The notes under the pieces were generated by a model. That model saw only the letters and a list, made by a program, of their open reading frames with translations. It did no database searches and had not been told where the DNA came from. Both the position numbers and the translations under genes were made by a program. From Mesorhizobium wenxiniae (lineage in GTDB: Bacteria; Pseudomonadota; Alphaproteobacteria; Rhizobiales; Rhizobiaceae), in the NCBI RefSeq assembly GCF_002284535.1, contig NZ_NPKH01000016.1, forward strand, positions 186,001-250,000: 64,000 nt of DNA, given 5' to 3'. Positions 7,704-17,924 of this stretch are shown here, piece by piece (the stretch's first letter is position 1; the number at the start of each line of letters is the position of its first letter).

Positions 7704-9134
7704 ATGAACGACATATCCCGGGATCTCGACGTCGCCCTCATTGACCGCTTTGCGGCAATCGTCGGCGACAAATACGCGCTTCGGAACCAGCAGGATATCG
7801 CGCCTTATCTCATAGAAAGGCGCGGCCTTTGGCATGGCCGAACGGCGCTGGTGCTGAGGCCGGGCAGCGTCGACGAGGTTAGCCGCATCATGCGGCTGGC
7901 GACCGAGACGGGAACGCCGGTCGTGCCGCAAAGCGGCAACACCGGGCTGGTCGGCGCGCAGGTGCCGCATATGTCCGGCCGCGAGATCGTGCTGTCGCTG
8001 TCGCGGCTGAACCGCATCCGTGAGATCGACCTCCTCTCCAACACCGTCACCGTCGAGGCCGGTGTCATCCTGCAGACGCTGCAGGAAGCGGCCGGCGCCG
8101 CCGACCGGCTGTTTCCGCTGTCGCTTGCCGCGCAGGGCTCCTGCCAGATCGGCGGCAATCTCTCTTCCAATGCCGGTGGCACCGGCGTGCTTGCCTATGG
8201 CAATGCGCGTGAGCTCTGCCTCGGCGTCGAAGTGGTGCTGCCGACCGGCGAGGTGTTCGACGATCTGCGCAAGCTGAAGAAGGACAACACCGGCTACGAT
8301 CTGAAGAACCTGTTTGTCGGCGCTGAAGGCACGCTCGGCGTCATCACCGCCGCCGTGCTCAAGCTTTTCCCCAAGCCCAAGGGGCGCGAGGTGGCCTTTG
8401 CCGGCCTGTCCTCGCCGGAGGCGGCACTGTCCCTGTTCAGCCTGGCGATGGATCGCGCCGGCGCTGCACTCACCGCTTTCGAACTGATCGGCCAGAGACC
8501 CTACGAATTTACGCTTCTGCACGCGCCAGGCGTCGTGCGGCCGCTGTCCGGGGATTGGCCGTGGTATGTGCTGATGCAGATCTCGTCGGGGCGCTCGGCG
8601 GAGGATGCGAGGGCCCTGATCGAGGAGGTGCTCTCAGCCGGCCTCGAGCAGGGGATCGTCGGCGATGCAGTGATTGCGGCGAGCATCGCGCAGGGCGATG
8701 CTTTCTGGAATTTCCGCGAGGTGCTGCCCGAGGCGCAGAAGCCCGAAGGCGCCTCGATCAAGCACGACATCTCTGTGCCGGTGGCGGCCATCCCGCAATT
8801 CATCGAAAAGGCGGCCGGCGCCGTTCAATCGGTCAGCCCCGGTGCGCGCGAGGTGTGTTTCGGCCACATGGGCGACGGCAATCTCCACTACAATATCTCC
8901 CGGCCGGTCGGCGGCGATGACGAAGCGTTTCTCGGGCTCTATCACGCCATGAACAAGGCCGTGCACGATGTCGTGCGCAGCTTTCACGGCTCGATCTCGG
9001 CCGAGCACGGCATTGGCCAGCTGAAGCGGGATGAATTGATCGCGACAGCGCCGCCGATGGCGATCGATTTGATGCGCAGGGTGAAGGCGGCCTTCGACCC
9101 GGCCGGCATCATGAATCCTGGTAAGGTTATCTGA
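7704..9134 (+). CDS. FAD-linked oxidase, GlcD/D-lactate/D-2-hydroxyacid dehydrogenase type
   Basis: 476 aa flavoprotein of the vanillyl-alcohol oxidase fold. The PP-loop and FAD site are visible as VVPQSGNTGLVGAQ (about residue 73) and IGGNLSSNAGGTGVLAYGN (about 150). The C-terminal substrate domain carries CFGHMGDGNLHYNIS and ISAEHGIGQLKRDEL, typical of D-2-hydroxyacid dehydrogenases (D-lactate, D-2-hydroxyglutarate, glycolate). The substrate cannot be chosen from sequence alone. It lies 9 bp downstream of the Sua5 gene. No glcE/glcF partner is present, which favours a single-subunit enzyme. Confidence 0.9.
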   Translation: MNDISRDLDVALIDRFAAIVGDKYALRNQQDIAPYLIERRGLWHGRTALVLRPGSVDEVSRIMRLATETGTPVVPQSGNTGLVGAQVPHMSGREIVLSLSRLNRIREIDLLSNTVTVEAGVILQTLQEAAGAADRLFPLSLAAQGSCQIGGNLSSNAGGTGVLAYGNARELCLGVEVVLPTGEVFDDLRKLKKDNTGYDLKNLFVGAEGTLGVITAAVLKLFPKPKGREVAFAGLSSPEAALSLFSLAMDRAGAALTAFELIGQRPYEFTLLHAPGVVRPLSGDWPWYVLMQISSGRSAEDARALIEEVLSAGLEQGIVGDAVIAASIAQGDAFWNFREVLPEAQKPEGASIKHDISVPVAAIPQFIEKAAGAVQSVSPGAREVCFGHMGDGNLHYNISRPVGGDDEAFLGLYHAMNKAVHDVVRSFHGSISAEHGIGQLKRDELIATAPPMAIDLMRRVKAAFDPAGIMNPGKVI

Positions 9135-9317
9135 TCCTTTCGACGTCTTGTGAATGGTTGCATTCCGATAACCATCCCCTCGAGATCAGCAAAATTTAAC
9201 CGACTTTCTTAAGCGCTGCGATAAGAAGCCCGCCCTAATGTTTCTCCACAACGAGGCTGGAAAACCGGCCCGGAGAACCGGAAGACCGGCTCTCAGGAGA
9301 GACAGGAAAGGCACAAT

Positions 9318-9884
9318 ATGAACACTGGACTGAAGCCAGTCTGGGCCGGGCGCAACATGCGCCTCGACCCATTCCGCCTGCCGCAGGTGGTGAGCTACGC
9401 CACGCGCGACGATTATGGCGACGTTACCTTCACCATCGACCACCGTGGCGCCGTCATTCGCCGCATGCTGGAGATGAGCGGCCTGCCGGCGTTCATCGCT
9501 CTGCCCGCCAACGCGTTTCGTGGCGTGGCCGCCCGCGCGATGGAGGATCCGGATGGCAATGTCACGGTGACGCTGGAGCTTCTGCACAATGATCCGATGC
9601 TGTCGGTGCCGCTGCTAGTGGCCGACGATCTCGAGGATGTCGCCGCCGACTGGCGTGCCTGGGCCGATGCCTACCGTCTGCCGATGCTTCTGATCGAATC
9701 AGACGGCATCGCCCGCACGCTGGAGGAATCGCTTGGCGCCGCCATCAAGACATTGCCGGCGCAGAACCGCCGCAAGGGTCGGGTTTCGACCACGCGTCGT
9801 CCGCGCTTCCTCGCCCGTCGCAGGGCCGGCGATCTCGGCCTCAGGCTGGTGATTGGCGGCCAGGAGATCATTTCGCGCGGATAG
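9318..9884 (+). CDS. DUF6101 family protein
   Basis: 188 aa from ATG 9318, with AGGAAAGG upstream. The opening MNTGLKPVWAGRNMRLDPFRLPQ and the central ELLHNDPMLSVPLLVADDL are what I recognise as the DUF6101 family, small soluble proteins of Hyphomicrobiales without known function. The C-terminal third is Arg-rich (RRKGRVSTTRRPRFLARRR), suggesting nucleic-acid or anionic-surface contact. No signal peptide or membrane segment is seen. It converges on ubiA with only the stop codons between them. Confidence 0.8.
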   Translation: MNTGLKPVWAGRNMRLDPFRLPQVVSYATRDDYGDVTFTIDHRGAVIRRMLEMSGLPAFIALPANAFRGVAARAMEDPDGNVTVTLELLHNDPMLSVPLLVADDLEDVAADWRAWADAYRLPMLLIESDGIARTLEESLGAAIKTLPAQNRRKGRVSTTRRPRFLARRRAGDLGLRLVIGGQEIISRG

Positions 9885-10868
9885 CTACACCAGCGGCTTC
9901 AACGCCACCCACAGCGCGCCGCCGATCAGGCCAAGGAAGATCAGCCAGCCGACCTGGTTGTTCGATCTGAACAAGAGCATGCACTGGTCCGGATCGTCGA
10001 TGTCCAGCACTGCGATTTGCCGCGCCATATGCGCTCCGGCGGCGATCAGTCCGGCCAGCGCCGGCACGGGCGCCTGCGCCGACGCGAAGGCGATGGCGAA
10101 GCAGACCAGCGCCCCGCCATAAAGCCCGACGAGCCAGGCCTTGGTGTTGTCGCCGAACAGGCGTGCGGTCGAGCGCACGCCGACGATGGCGTCGTCCTCC
10201 TTGTCCTGATGCGCATAGATCGTATCATAGCCGATCACCCACAGGATCGAGCCGATATAGAGCATGACGGGCGGGCCGTCGAGATCGCGGAACTCGACCG
10301 CCCATCCCATCAGCGTACCCCAGGAAAAAGCAAGGCCGAGAACCAGTTGCGGCCAGTTGGTGTACCGCTTCATGAATGGGTAGATGGCGACTACGGCGAG
10401 CGAGCAGATGCCGAGCAGGATGGCAAAGCCGTTGAACTGCAGAAGCACAGCGAGTCCAATCAGTGCCTGAATAACGAGAAACGCCCAAGCCTGCCGGCGC
10501 GTGACCTTTCCCGCCGGCAGCGGCCGTGAGCGCGTACGTTCCACCTGGTTGTCGATGTCCTGGTCGACCAGATCGTTATAGGTGCAGCCGGCGCCGCGCA
10601 TGGCGATGGCGCCAATCAGGAACAGCAGCAGGTACAAAGGTGTCGGCAGCAGCGAGAGCAGCGTATCGGTAGGGCGTGAATAGGCACTCGCGGCAAGGGC
10701 TGCCGACCACCAGCACGGCCACAGCAGCAACTGCCAGCCGATCGGCCGGTCCCACCGGGCAAGCTGCGCATAGGGCCACAGCCAGCGCGGCAGAATGCGG
10801 TAGACCCAGTGGCCGCTCGGCGCATCGGCGACGCGGCCCTGGGCAGCTTTCGATTGGATGGGTTCCAT
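9885..10868 (-). CDS. ubiA: 4-hydroxybenzoate polyprenyltransferase
   Basis: Membrane prenyltransferase that attaches the polyprenyl tail to 4-hydroxybenzoate in ubiquinone synthesis. 327 aa from ATG 10868 (MEPIQSKAAQGRVADAPSGH); the frame is open for 89 codons further upstream, but that part is Arg/His-rich and not family-like. Both Asp-rich catalytic motifs are present: NDLVDQDIDNQVERTRSRPL (about residues 110-129) and YDTIYAHQDKEDD (about 230). Seven to nine hydrophobic segments fit the family. It is divergent from purD, with 150 bp between the starts. Confidence 0.95.
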   Translation of the reverse strand: MEPIQSKAAQGRVADAPSGHWVYRILPRWLWPYAQLARWDRPIGWQLLLWPCWWSAALAASAYSRPTDTLLSLLPTPLYLLLFLIGAIAMRGAGCTYNDLVDQDIDNQVERTRSRPLPAGKVTRRQAWAFLVIQALIGLAVLLQFNGFAILLGICSLAVVAIYPFMKRYTNWPQLVLGLAFSWGTLMGWAVEFRDLDGPPVMLYIGSILWVIGYDTIYAHQDKEDDAIVGVRSTARLFGDNTKAWLVGLYGGALVCFAIAFASAQAPVPALAGLIAAGAHMARQIAVLDIDDPDQCMLLFRSNNQVGWLIFLGLIGGALWVALKPLV

Positions 10869-11018
10869 AGTGTTGGAGTGGCAGCAGTGGCGAACGCCGT
10901 CAAGCATCAAGCAGGCCTCGTTCCCGTGTGGAATTGCTTCAAACTCTCCCAAATGTCTTGACCCATCGTCCGGGGCGCAATAGCGCAGTCCTGATCGTGG
11001 AATGGCAAGGGATCTGGC

Positions 11019-12296
11019 ATGCGTGTTTTGTTGATCGGCTCCGGCGGCCGCGAGCATGCGCTGGCCTGGAAGATCGCGGCCTCGCCGCTGCTGACGAAGC
11101 TTTACGCGGCCCCCGGCAACCCGGGCATCGGCCACGAAGCCGAACTGGTGACGTTAGACATTGCCGATCATGCGGCGGTGGCCCGGTTCTGCACGGAGAA
11201 AAACATCGACCTCGTCGTGGTAGGGCCGGAAGGGCCGCTGGTTGCCGGCATTGCCGACGACCTCCGCGCCGCGAACATTCGCGTCTTCGGCCCATCCCGG
11301 GCGGCGGCGCGGCTGGAAGGTTCGAAAGGCTTCACCAAGGACCTCTGTGCGAAATATGATATCCCGACCGCCGCCTATGGCCGCTTCGGCGACATGGCCT
11401 CGGCCAGGGCCTATGTCGAAAAGATGGGCGCGCCGATCGTCATCAAGGCCGACGGCCTCGCCGCCGGCAAGGGTGTCACCGTCGCCATGACGTTGGCCGA
11501 GGCGCTGGCCGCACTCGATGCCTGTTTCGACGGGTCCTTCGGACAGGCCGGCGCCGAGGTGGTGGTCGAGGAGTTTCTCACCGGCGAGGAGGCGAGTTTC
11601 TTTTGCCTGTGCGACGGCGCCACCGCGTTGCCGTTCGGCACCGCACAGGATCACAAGCGCCTCAGTGACGGCGACATCGGCCCGAACACCGGCGGTATGG
11701 GGGCTTATTCGCCGGCTCCGGTGATGACGCCGGAGATCATCGACCGGACCATGCGCGAGATCGTAGAGCCAACCATGCGCGGCATGGCCGAACTTGGCGC
11801 ACCGTTTTCCGGCGTGCTGTTTGCCGGGCTGATGATATCAGGCGAGGGGCCGAAGCTGATCGAATACAACACCCGTTTCGGCGACCCGGAATGCCAGGTG
11901 CTGATGATGCGGCTGAAGGACGATCTCCTGGTCCTGCTCAACGCTTCTGCCGACGGCCAGCTTGCACATACCTCCGTGCGCTGGCGCGACGAGGCGGCGC
12001 TCACTGTGGTGATGGCGGCAAGGGGTTACCCCGGCACGCCGGAAAAGGGCTCGGTCATCCGCGGCCTCGAAGAGGCCGCTGGCGATGGCGTCGAGATCTT
12101 TCACGCCGGTACCGCCATCAACAGCGGCGCGCTGATCGCCAATGGCGGCCGTGTGCTCGACGTCACGGCTGTCGGCGACACGGTCGGAGAGGCGCAGAGA
12201 CGAGCCTATGCCACACTCGACCAGATCGATTGGCCGCAAGGTTTTTGCCGCCGCGACATCGGCTGGCAGGCCGTCGCGCGCGAGCAGGCGCGCTGA
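11019..12296 (+). CDS. purD: Phosphoribosylamine--glycine ligase
   Basis: GAR synthetase, the second step of de novo purine synthesis (phosphoribosylamine + glycine + ATP to GAR). 425 aa, normal length. It shows [18 protein letters not shown] at the N-terminus, the ATP-grasp core ([25 protein letters not shown]), the [10 protein letters not shown] loop, [12 protein letters not shown] and [13 protein letters not shown] [17 protein letters not shown] 11019 has AAGGGAT upstream. It stands alone, convergent with the GH25-like gene. Confidence 0.97.
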   Translation: MRVLLIGSGGREHALAWKIAASPLLTKLYAAPGNPGIGHEAELVTLDIADHAAVARFCTEKNIDLVVVGPEGPLVAGIADDLRAANIRVFGPSRAAARLEGSKGFTKDLCAKYDIPTAAYGRFGDMASARAYVEKMGAPIVIKADGLAAGKGVTVAMTLAEALAALDACFDGSFGQAGAEVVVEEFLTGEEASFFCLCDGATALPFGTAQDHKRLSDGDIGPNTGGMGAYSPAPVMTPEIIDRTMREIVEPTMRGMAELGAPFSGVLFAGLMISGEGPKLIEYNTRFGDPECQVLMMRLKDDLLVLLNASADGQLAHTSVRWRDEAALTVVMAARGYPGTPEKGSVIRGLEEAAGDGVEIFHAGTAINSGALIANGGRVLDVTAVGDTVGEAQRRAYATLDQIDWPQGFCRRDIGWQAVAREQAR

Positions 12297-12316
12297 CGCC
12301 GAACGGCTTTCAGCTT

Positions 12317-13474
12317 TTAGCGCTGGCCATGGTCGAACTCGGTTGATGCGGTGCTGACCGGATCGCCGGCGGCGGGCGTGGCTTCAACCGCTGATGCCGA
12401 GTGCTTTTCGTTCCGCGTCCAGGCCACATATTCGGCAATCCCGCGCGGAAGGCGCAGCAACGTCTTCACAGCAGGCATTTGAAAGCTGCTGCGGAACTTG
12501 GCCCAGCGGGCGCTGAACATGGCGGTGATTTCGGTGAAGGTCGATGGTGCCACCACGGTGGCGTAGGTGATGGCATTGCCCGCAAGGCCGGCCTCGCGCG
12601 AGAGAGGCACCGGTATCGAGGCAAGGTAGTCCGGCTGCACGTCGATCAGGCCGCCGAAGGGCCATTGCGCGCGCAATGTGGCGGCATCCATCGGTGCGAC
12701 ATTGACGTCGATATCGTTCGGCGTGCCGGCCACCCGGTATGGACAGCGGAACCGGCCGCAATTGGCTTTTGCCGAGAACTGCCAGAGTGCGTAGCCTTGC
12801 CAGTTGCCCATCGGAAAATGCATGCCGATGTCCGGCTTGTAGCGCGCATACCAGAGCGGCAGCCGCGACAGGAGCCGGTATTTGTACTTGTTGTCGGCGA
12901 TGTGCCTGGCGGTCTTGCCGTTGGTGTAGAGCACCGGAAAGCGGCCCAGCCGCCGATGCACATGGCGGACGAATTCCTCTGCATCCTCGAGCGACATCCA
13001 TTTCGTGGGGTCGTCATCCTCGATGTCGAGGGCGAGCAGGTCATCCGGACCAGGTTTCGCGAAGTTGATGAAATTATTGGCCTGTCCCACGGGATTGCCG
13101 GGGCGGGCGAGATGGTAAGCGCCCCATTTCAGGCCGAGCGCCTTGGCCACCACCTTGCGCGTCTGGAACAGTTCCTGTGCCACCGCATGGCGCTTCCACA
13201 GCGCCTTGCAGAGCCGCGTCTCGGTCTCGTCGCCGAAACAGAAATAGGCTGGCGGCATCCCGTCGGACGCCTTGTTGATGAAACCGACGATCCGCTTGTC
13301 GGTCGCAAGTTCAGCCCAATCGATGGAATTGTATTCGTAGGCGTCGATCACCAGCGCCCGGTCGGCCTTCCACGGCTCGGAGAAATCCGAGGCTTGTGCC
13401 GGCCCCAACGCCATTATCATCGCGGTCGCGACGAGGAGTCCTAGGCGGCGGAGAGGGTGCGCCGGCGGCTTCAA
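12317..13474 (-). CDS. Glycoside hydrolase family 25-like (lysozyme-type) exported protein
   Basis: 385 aa with an N-terminal signal peptide (LRRLGLLVATAMIMALGPAQA). GH25 barrel features are VIDAYEYNSIDWAEL (first-strand Asp), GFINKASDG, WGAYHLARPGNP, LLALDIEDDD (catalytic D-x-E type) and LPLWYARY. GH25 enzymes cleave peptidoglycan, so a role in wall turnover or secretion is plausible. About 90 C-terminal residues beyond the barrel are unassigned. The likely start is TTG 13474 with AAGGA about 7 nt upstream; no in-frame ATG fits. Confidence 0.8.
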   Translation of the reverse strand: MKPPAHPLRRLGLLVATAMIMALGPAQASDFSEPWKADRALVIDAYEYNSIDWAELATDKRIVGFINKASDGMPPAYFCFGDETETRLCKALWKRHAVAQELFQTRKVVAKALGLKWGAYHLARPGNPVGQANNFINFAKPGPDDLLALDIEDDDPTKWMSLEDAEEFVRHVHRRLGRFPVLYTNGKTARHIADNKYKYRLLSRLPLWYARYKPDIGMHFPMGNWQGYALWQFSAKANCGRFRCPYRVAGTPNDIDVNVAPMDAATLRAQWPFGGLIDVQPDYLASIPVPLSREAGLAGNAITYATVVAPSTFTEITAMFSARWAKFRSSFQMPAVKTLLRLPRGIAEYVAWTRNEKHSASAVEATPAAGDPVSTASTEFDHGQR

Positions 13475-13586
13475 ACAGCAGATCCTTGCTGGCCAAAGCC
13501 TGATCCTGAACCGCCATGGTTAAGGGAATGCTTTCGGCGGTCCGTGGCGAATGCCGCAATTCGGCCGGTTATGGTTTTGCTGGCCA

Positions 13587-13910
13587 TCAACGAGGGGAGA
13601 GCGGCTGGATCTGGAACAGGTCGGGCGCCGGCGCCTGCGGCAGCGTTTCCTCAGCCTCGCGTTTGCGATGATGGGCCAGCGAGCATTTCGGCGAACACAG
13701 AATGCCGCGATCCGACCAATAGGCGGAGCCGACCTCGATCTTGCCCCGATGGTGCCAAAAACCTGCCGCTCGATAGGGCAGGCCGCATTCGATGCAGCGA
13801 TAGGCGTGAGGTCTGGCGAGCACGTGCGGTCCGATCCAGTATTCTTGGTCTGTCGCCGGTCGGCTTGTCCGGCTTTTTGCCGATTTTAGCCTGAACAGCT
13901 CCAAATGCAA
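13587..13910 (-). CDS. Small Cys-rich conserved hypothetical protein
   Basis: 107 aa with paired cysteines CIECG and CSPKCSLAHH about 33 residues apart, suggesting a zinc ribbon or treble-clef-like site. The central segment PYRAAGFWHHRGKIEVGS lies between them. I do not recognise a named family. Codon usage fits its neighbours, and both the Cys spacing and the frame are intact, so I consider it real. Its function is unknown. Confidence 0.55.
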   Translation of the reverse strand: MHLELFRLKSAKSRTSRPATDQEYWIGPHVLARPHAYRCIECGLPYRAAGFWHHRGKIEVGSAYWSDRGILCSPKCSLAHHRKREAEETLPQAPAPDLFQIQPLSPR

Positions 13911-14033
13911 AATCCGCGTGACAAAATTTGACGTTTACGTAAAAAGAAGGCGGGAGCGGCGACCCAAAAGCGAATGGTTTTGTGTCCGCACGGATCATAA
14001 ATTTCCCTGCCGGACAGAGGAGGAGCGAGCGGC

Positions 14034-15803
14034 ATGTATCGGGCACCGGTCGAGGAGATCGCCTTCACGCTGAAGTATGTGGCCGGCCTGAAGCCGGCGC
14101 TCGCCGCCGGCTCCTTTGGCGAGCTTGGCGAAGACCTCGTCGACGCCATTCTGGCGGAAGCCGGCCGCTTCGCCACAGAGGAGGTCGCGCCGCTCTACAA
14201 GATCGGCGATGAACTAGGCGCGGTGCTGAGCGGCGCTGCCGTCACCATGCCGCCCGGCTGGAAGGCGCTCTACCGCCGCTGGATCGACGGCGGCTGGAAC
14301 GCGCTGTCGGCACCGGAGGAATTCGGCGGCCAGGCGCTGCCGACCATGCTGGGCGTCGCTGCGCTCGAAATGTGGAACTCCGCCGCCATGGCCTTCGGCA
14401 TCGGCCCGACGCTGACCATGGGCGCGGTCGAAGCGCTCGACAAGCACGCCTCACCGGCGCTGAAGGCCAAATACTTGAAAAAGCTCGTCTCCGGCCAATG
14501 GATGGGCACGATGAACCTGACCGAGCCGCAGGCGGGCTCGGACCTGAATGCGTTGCGCGCCCGCGCCGAGCCGGCCGGCGACGGCACCTACCGCATCTTC
14601 GGGCAAAAAATCTTCATCACCTATGGCGAGCACGATTTCACCGACAACATCGTCCACCTGGTGCTGGCGCGGCTGCCGGATGCGCCGGCCGGCACACGTG
14701 GCCTTTCGTTGTTCCTGGTGCCGAAATTCCTTGTCGGCGAGGATGGCGCGCTGGGCGCACGCAACGATGTCTTCTGCTCCGGGCTGGAGCACAAATTGGG
14801 CATCCACGCCTCGCCGACCTGTACCATGATCTATGGCGATGGTTTCGACGGGATGGCGCCTGGTGCGATCGGCTGGCTGATCGGCGAGGAAAACAAGGGC
14901 CTCGCCTGCATGTTCACCATGATGAACAATGCGCGGCTTGCCGTCGGCATGCAGGGCGTGGCGGTCGCCGAAACGGCCACGCAGAAGGCGCTCGCCTATG
15001 CCAATGACCGCCGGCAAGGTAAGGCCGCGAGCTATGATGGCAACGGCATGGCGCCGATCGTCCATCACCCGGACGTGCAGCGCAACCTCCTGACCATGAA
15101 GGCGCTGACCCAGATTGCACGCGCCATCAGCTATTCCTGCGCGCATGCCATTGACTACGCGCGCGTATCCGTCGGCGATGAAGCCATCCATTGGCAGGAA
15201 CGTGCCAATCTGTTGACGCCATTGGCCAAGGCCTTTTCCACCGATGTCGGCGTCGAAGTCGCCTCGCTCGGGCTGCAGGTTCATGGCGGTATGGGATACA
15301 TCGAGGAGACGGGTGCGGCAGCACTTTATCGCGACGCGCGCATCGCGCCGATCTACGAAGGCACCAACGGCATCCAGGCGATCGACCTAGTGGCGCGTAA
15401 GCTGCCGTTGGGCGGTGGCGAGCATGTGCATGGTTACATCGCCGAACTAAAAGCGGTCGCCGATGAAGTGCGGACCTCAAATCCCAGGGGTTTTGGCCGC
15501 ACCGCCGATGCTCTCGACCAGGCGCTCGACGACGTCGGCCACGCGACGCGTTTCCTGCAAGGGCTGCTTGCCGACGGGCGCTCGGACGAGGCGCTGGCCG
15601 GTGCTACGTCGTATCTGCGGCTGATCTCGCTTGCGGCGGGCGGCGCCTATCTGGCACGCGGCGCGCTTGCCGACCAAAGCCGCGTCGCCCTTTGCCGTTT
15701 CTTCGCCGAAAACCTGCTTCGCGAGGCGGGCGCGCTGAAGGAGCGCGTCATCGGCGGCGCCGAAAGCCTTGCCGCTGCGGGCAAGACACTGATTTCTGCC
15801 TGA
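14034..15803 (+). CDS. Acyl-CoA dehydrogenase, DmdC-like long form
   Basis: 589-aa FAD enzyme catalysing alpha-beta oxidation of an acyl-CoA thioester. Visible: GTMNLTEPQAGSDLNALRAR (FAD/substrate loop), GQKIFITYGEHDFTDN, GLEHKLGIHASPTC, and PIYEGTNGIQAIDLVARK, whose Glu is the catalytic base position in many family members. The 60-residue N-terminal extension and long C-terminal domain fit the 3-methylmercaptopropionyl-CoA dehydrogenase/DmdC-like group, but substrate is not determined. GAGGAGG precedes ATG 14034. The enoyl-CoA hydratase-like gene 53 bp downstream suggests a small beta-oxidation operon. Confidence 0.93.
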   Translation: MYRAPVEEIAFTLKYVAGLKPALAAGSFGELGEDLVDAILAEAGRFATEEVAPLYKIGDELGAVLSGAAVTMPPGWKALYRRWIDGGWNALSAPEEFGGQALPTMLGVAALEMWNSAAMAFGIGPTLTMGAVEALDKHASPALKAKYLKKLVSGQWMGTMNLTEPQAGSDLNALRARAEPAGDGTYRIFGQKIFITYGEHDFTDNIVHLVLARLPDAPAGTRGLSLFLVPKFLVGEDGALGARNDVFCSGLEHKLGIHASPTCTMIYGDGFDGMAPGAIGWLIGEENKGLACMFTMMNNARLAVGMQGVAVAETATQKALAYANDRRQGKAASYDGNGMAPIVHHPDVQRNLLTMKALTQIARAISYSCAHAIDYARVSVGDEAIHWQERANLLTPLAKAFSTDVGVEVASLGLQVHGGMGYIEETGAAALYRDARIAPIYEGTNGIQAIDLVARKLPLGGGEHVHGYIAELKAVADEVRTSNPRGFGRTADALDQALDDVGHATRFLQGLLADGRSDEALAGATSYLRLISLAAGGAYLARGALADQSRVALCRFFAENLLREAGALKERVIGGAESLAAAGKTLISA

Positions 15804-15856
15804 CATCCATAAGGTTGCCGTTTCACGAAAAGGCTGACGTTCACAAAGGATCACCC

Positions 15857-16606
15857 GTGACAGACCACATCCTCGTCGAGCGCCAGGGCGCCATCCAGAT
15901 CATCCGCATGAACCGTCCGGACAAGAAGAACGCGCTGACGCGCGCCATGTATGCGAAAATGTCGGCGGCGCTTGCCGAGGGCGACGCCGATCCGGCGATC
16001 CGCGTCCATGTCTTCTTCGGTGTTTCAGGCGCCTTCTCGTCCGGCAACGACCTTGCCGATTTTATGGTCGTCGCCACCGGCGGCGAGGGCGGCACCGAGG
16101 TCTGGGATTTCCTGATGGCACTGGCCAGGACGGAAAAGCCCATGGTTTCCGGCGTCGATGGCATCGCGGTCGGCATCGGCACCACGCTCAACCTGCATTG
16201 CGACCTGACCTTCGCCACGCCGCGCACACTATTCCGCACGCCCTTCGTCGATCTCGGCTTGGTCCCCGAGGCGGGGTCGAGCCTGCTTGCGCCGCAGATT
16301 CTCGGCCGGCAAGGCGCCTTCGCGCTGCTTGGCCTCGGTGAAGGTTTTTCTGCCGAGCGGGCGAAAGCTGCCGGGCTGATCTACGCGGTGGTCGAGGATA
16401 ACGAGCTCGAAGCCTCCGTCCTGGCAGCGGCCAGTCAAATCGCGGCCAAGCCGCCGCAAGCGCTGAAGATCGCGCGTGACCTGATGCGCGGCTCGCGTGA
16501 AGACCTTGTTGCCCGTATTGGCCAGGAAAGCGAGCATTTCCGCGAGCGGCTCAAGTCCGAGGAGGCCCGCGCGGCCTTGATGGCCTTCATGACCAGGAAG
16601 AAATAA
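15857..16606 (+). CDS. Enoyl-CoA hydratase/isomerase family protein
   Basis: 249-aa crotonase-fold protein. GTG 15857 has AAAGGA 6 nt upstream; the longer upstream frame overlaps the dehydrogenase gene and is not family-like. Oxyanion-hole segments are present: SGAFSSGNDLADF and GIAVGIGTTLNLHCDL. The LGLVPEAGSSLLAPQILG segment with a Glu is more typical of delta3-delta2-enoyl-CoA isomerases and PaaG-like members than of classic hydratases. It probably acts with the preceding acyl-CoA dehydrogenase. Confidence 0.9.
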   Translation: MTDHILVERQGAIQIIRMNRPDKKNALTRAMYAKMSAALAEGDADPAIRVHVFFGVSGAFSSGNDLADFMVVATGGEGGTEVWDFLMALARTEKPMVSGVDGIAVGIGTTLNLHCDLTFATPRTLFRTPFVDLGLVPEAGSSLLAPQILGRQGAFALLGLGEGFSAERAKAAGLIYAVVEDNELEASVLAAASQIAAKPPQALKIARDLMRGSREDLVARIGQESEHFRERLKSEEARAALMAFMTRKK

Positions 16607-16693
16607 CCTAGCGTTCTGCGATCGAAACTCTTCAATCCGATAATGGGCATTTTCATCCCGATCGTTTCCCGAAGAAGTTGATGCGCCTGAATG

Positions 16694-17311
16694 TTAGGGA
16701 TAAAGCCTTGTCTTGTCCCAGCCGCCCTCCGCGTTGCGGGAAAAGACGAGGCGGTCGTGCAGCCGGAAAGGCCGATCGTGCCAGAACTCGATCGTCTGCG
16801 GCACGATACGGAAGCCCGACCAGTGTTTCGGCCGTGGGATCTCGCCGATCGCATGGCGCGCCGTGTATTCGGCAACGGCTTTTTCCAGTGCGAAGCGGCT
16901 CTCCAGCGGCCGCGATTGTTTCGAGGCCCAAGCGCCGATGCGGCTGCCTCGCGGACGCGTCGCGTAATAGGCGTCCGCTTCCGCCTCGGTAACGATCTCC
17001 ACCGGCCCGCGTGCGCGCACCTGCCGCCGCAGCGATTTCCAGTGAAAGCACATCGCCGCCTTCATGCTGCCAAGAATCTCGCGGCCTTTGGCGCTCTCGA
17101 AATTCGTATAGAAGACAAATCCGCTTTCATCGAACCCCTTGAGCAGCACCATCCGCACATTCGGCATGCCCTCGGCATCGACGGTCGCCAGCGCCACGCC
17201 GTTGGGATCGTTGATCTCACTTTTCGTTGCGTCGTCGAGCCATGCGGCAAACAGGCGGAATGGCTCGGCAGCCTCGGTAAAGTCACCGCTTGTTAACTCA
17301 GTTTCGCTCAT
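16694..17311 (-). CDS. pdxH: Pyridoxamine 5'-phosphate oxidase
   Basis: FMN enzyme that oxidises pyridoxine/pyridoxamine 5'-phosphate to pyridoxal phosphate, the last step of PLP synthesis and salvage. 205 aa from ATG 17311 ([18 protein letters not shown]), the usual length. Family signatures: [34 protein letters not shown] (FMN binding), [15 protein letters not shown] and the C-terminal [10 protein letters not shown]. The frame extends to 17530, but that part overlaps the divergent lipoprotein gene and is not PdxH-like. The start regions of the two genes are about 40 bp apart. Confidence 0.95.
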   Translation of the reverse strand: MSETELTSGDFTEAAEPFRLFAAWLDDATKSEINDPNGVALATVDAEGMPNVRMVLLKGFDESGFVFYTNFESAKGREILGSMKAAMCFHWKSLRRQVRARGPVEIVTEAEADAYYATRPRGSRIGAWASKQSRPLESRFALEKAVAEYTARHAIGEIPRPKHWSGFRIVPQTIEFWHDRPFRLHDRLVFSRNAEGGWDKTRLYP

Positions 17312-17351
17312 AGTTTTTCCAAATTCTATTGCCGGCCGGGGAGATTGCCGA

Positions 17352-17825
17352 TTGTCGCGCATCGCGCAACCTTTTGACAGCAGGCAATGGAGCCTTATTG
17401 CTTCGGCCAGCGCCCAGGCTGCGGTCAAGGTCGCGATCGTGCTGGTCGCCTTGCCGCTTGCGGCCTGCGGTGCCGGCGGCTTCAGTTTGGAGCAGGCGGA
17501 GGTCGACCGTACGATCCTGACCAGCAGCACGCCTGCTGCTGCCTCGCCGATCGATCAGGATCGCGCCTCGGACCAGGCGACGATCCGCAACGCGGTGTCT
17601 TCCGCCGATATCCAGGAACTTGGCGGGCAGGCCGTTCCCTGGGCGAATTCCGATACCGGTTCGCGCGGCTCGATCACCGAACTGGCGGAGTCCAGAGACA
17701 ACGGCCAGCTTTGCCGCCGCTTCACCGCGTCGCGCGAAAGCTTCGACGGCGTAGCCCTGTTCAAGGGCGAGGTGTGCCTGGCCGGCGCCGGCGCCTGGCG
17801 GATGCAGGACTTCAAAGCGCTCTGA
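17352..17825 (+). CDS. Putative surface lipoprotein (RT0821/Lpp0805-like)
   Basis: 157 aa if started at TTG 17352 with GGGGAG 8 nt upstream. A hydrophobic helix ends in a lipobox, [12 protein letters not shown], so the mature protein would be lipid-anchored at Cys. The remainder ([40 protein letters not shown]) resembles small alphaproteobacterial surface-antigen lipoproteins. The frame is open upstream to 17139 but overlaps pdxH there. The start is uncertain; coding potential from about 17400 on is convincing. It is divergent from pdxH. Confidence 0.7.
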   Translation: MSRIAQPFDSRQWSLIASASAQAAVKVAIVLVALPLAACGAGGFSLEQAEVDRTILTSSTPAAASPIDQDRASDQATIRNAVSSADIQELGGQAVPWANSDTGSRGSITELAESRDNGQLCRRFTASRESFDGVALFKGEVCLAGAGAWRMQDFKAL

Positions 17826-17924
17826 TTTTCCACCATCATATGACCGCGCGCCACTGGAATTTCTTCCTATGCGAGCGCATATAGATGGCAATCGTGGACT
17901 CACTCCTTCTCCAGGGCAGGAAGC

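Noticed and set aside
7146..8522. 458-codon antisense frame across the Sua5 and FAD-oxidase genes
   Set aside because: It crosses a gene boundary and lacks protein-like composition.
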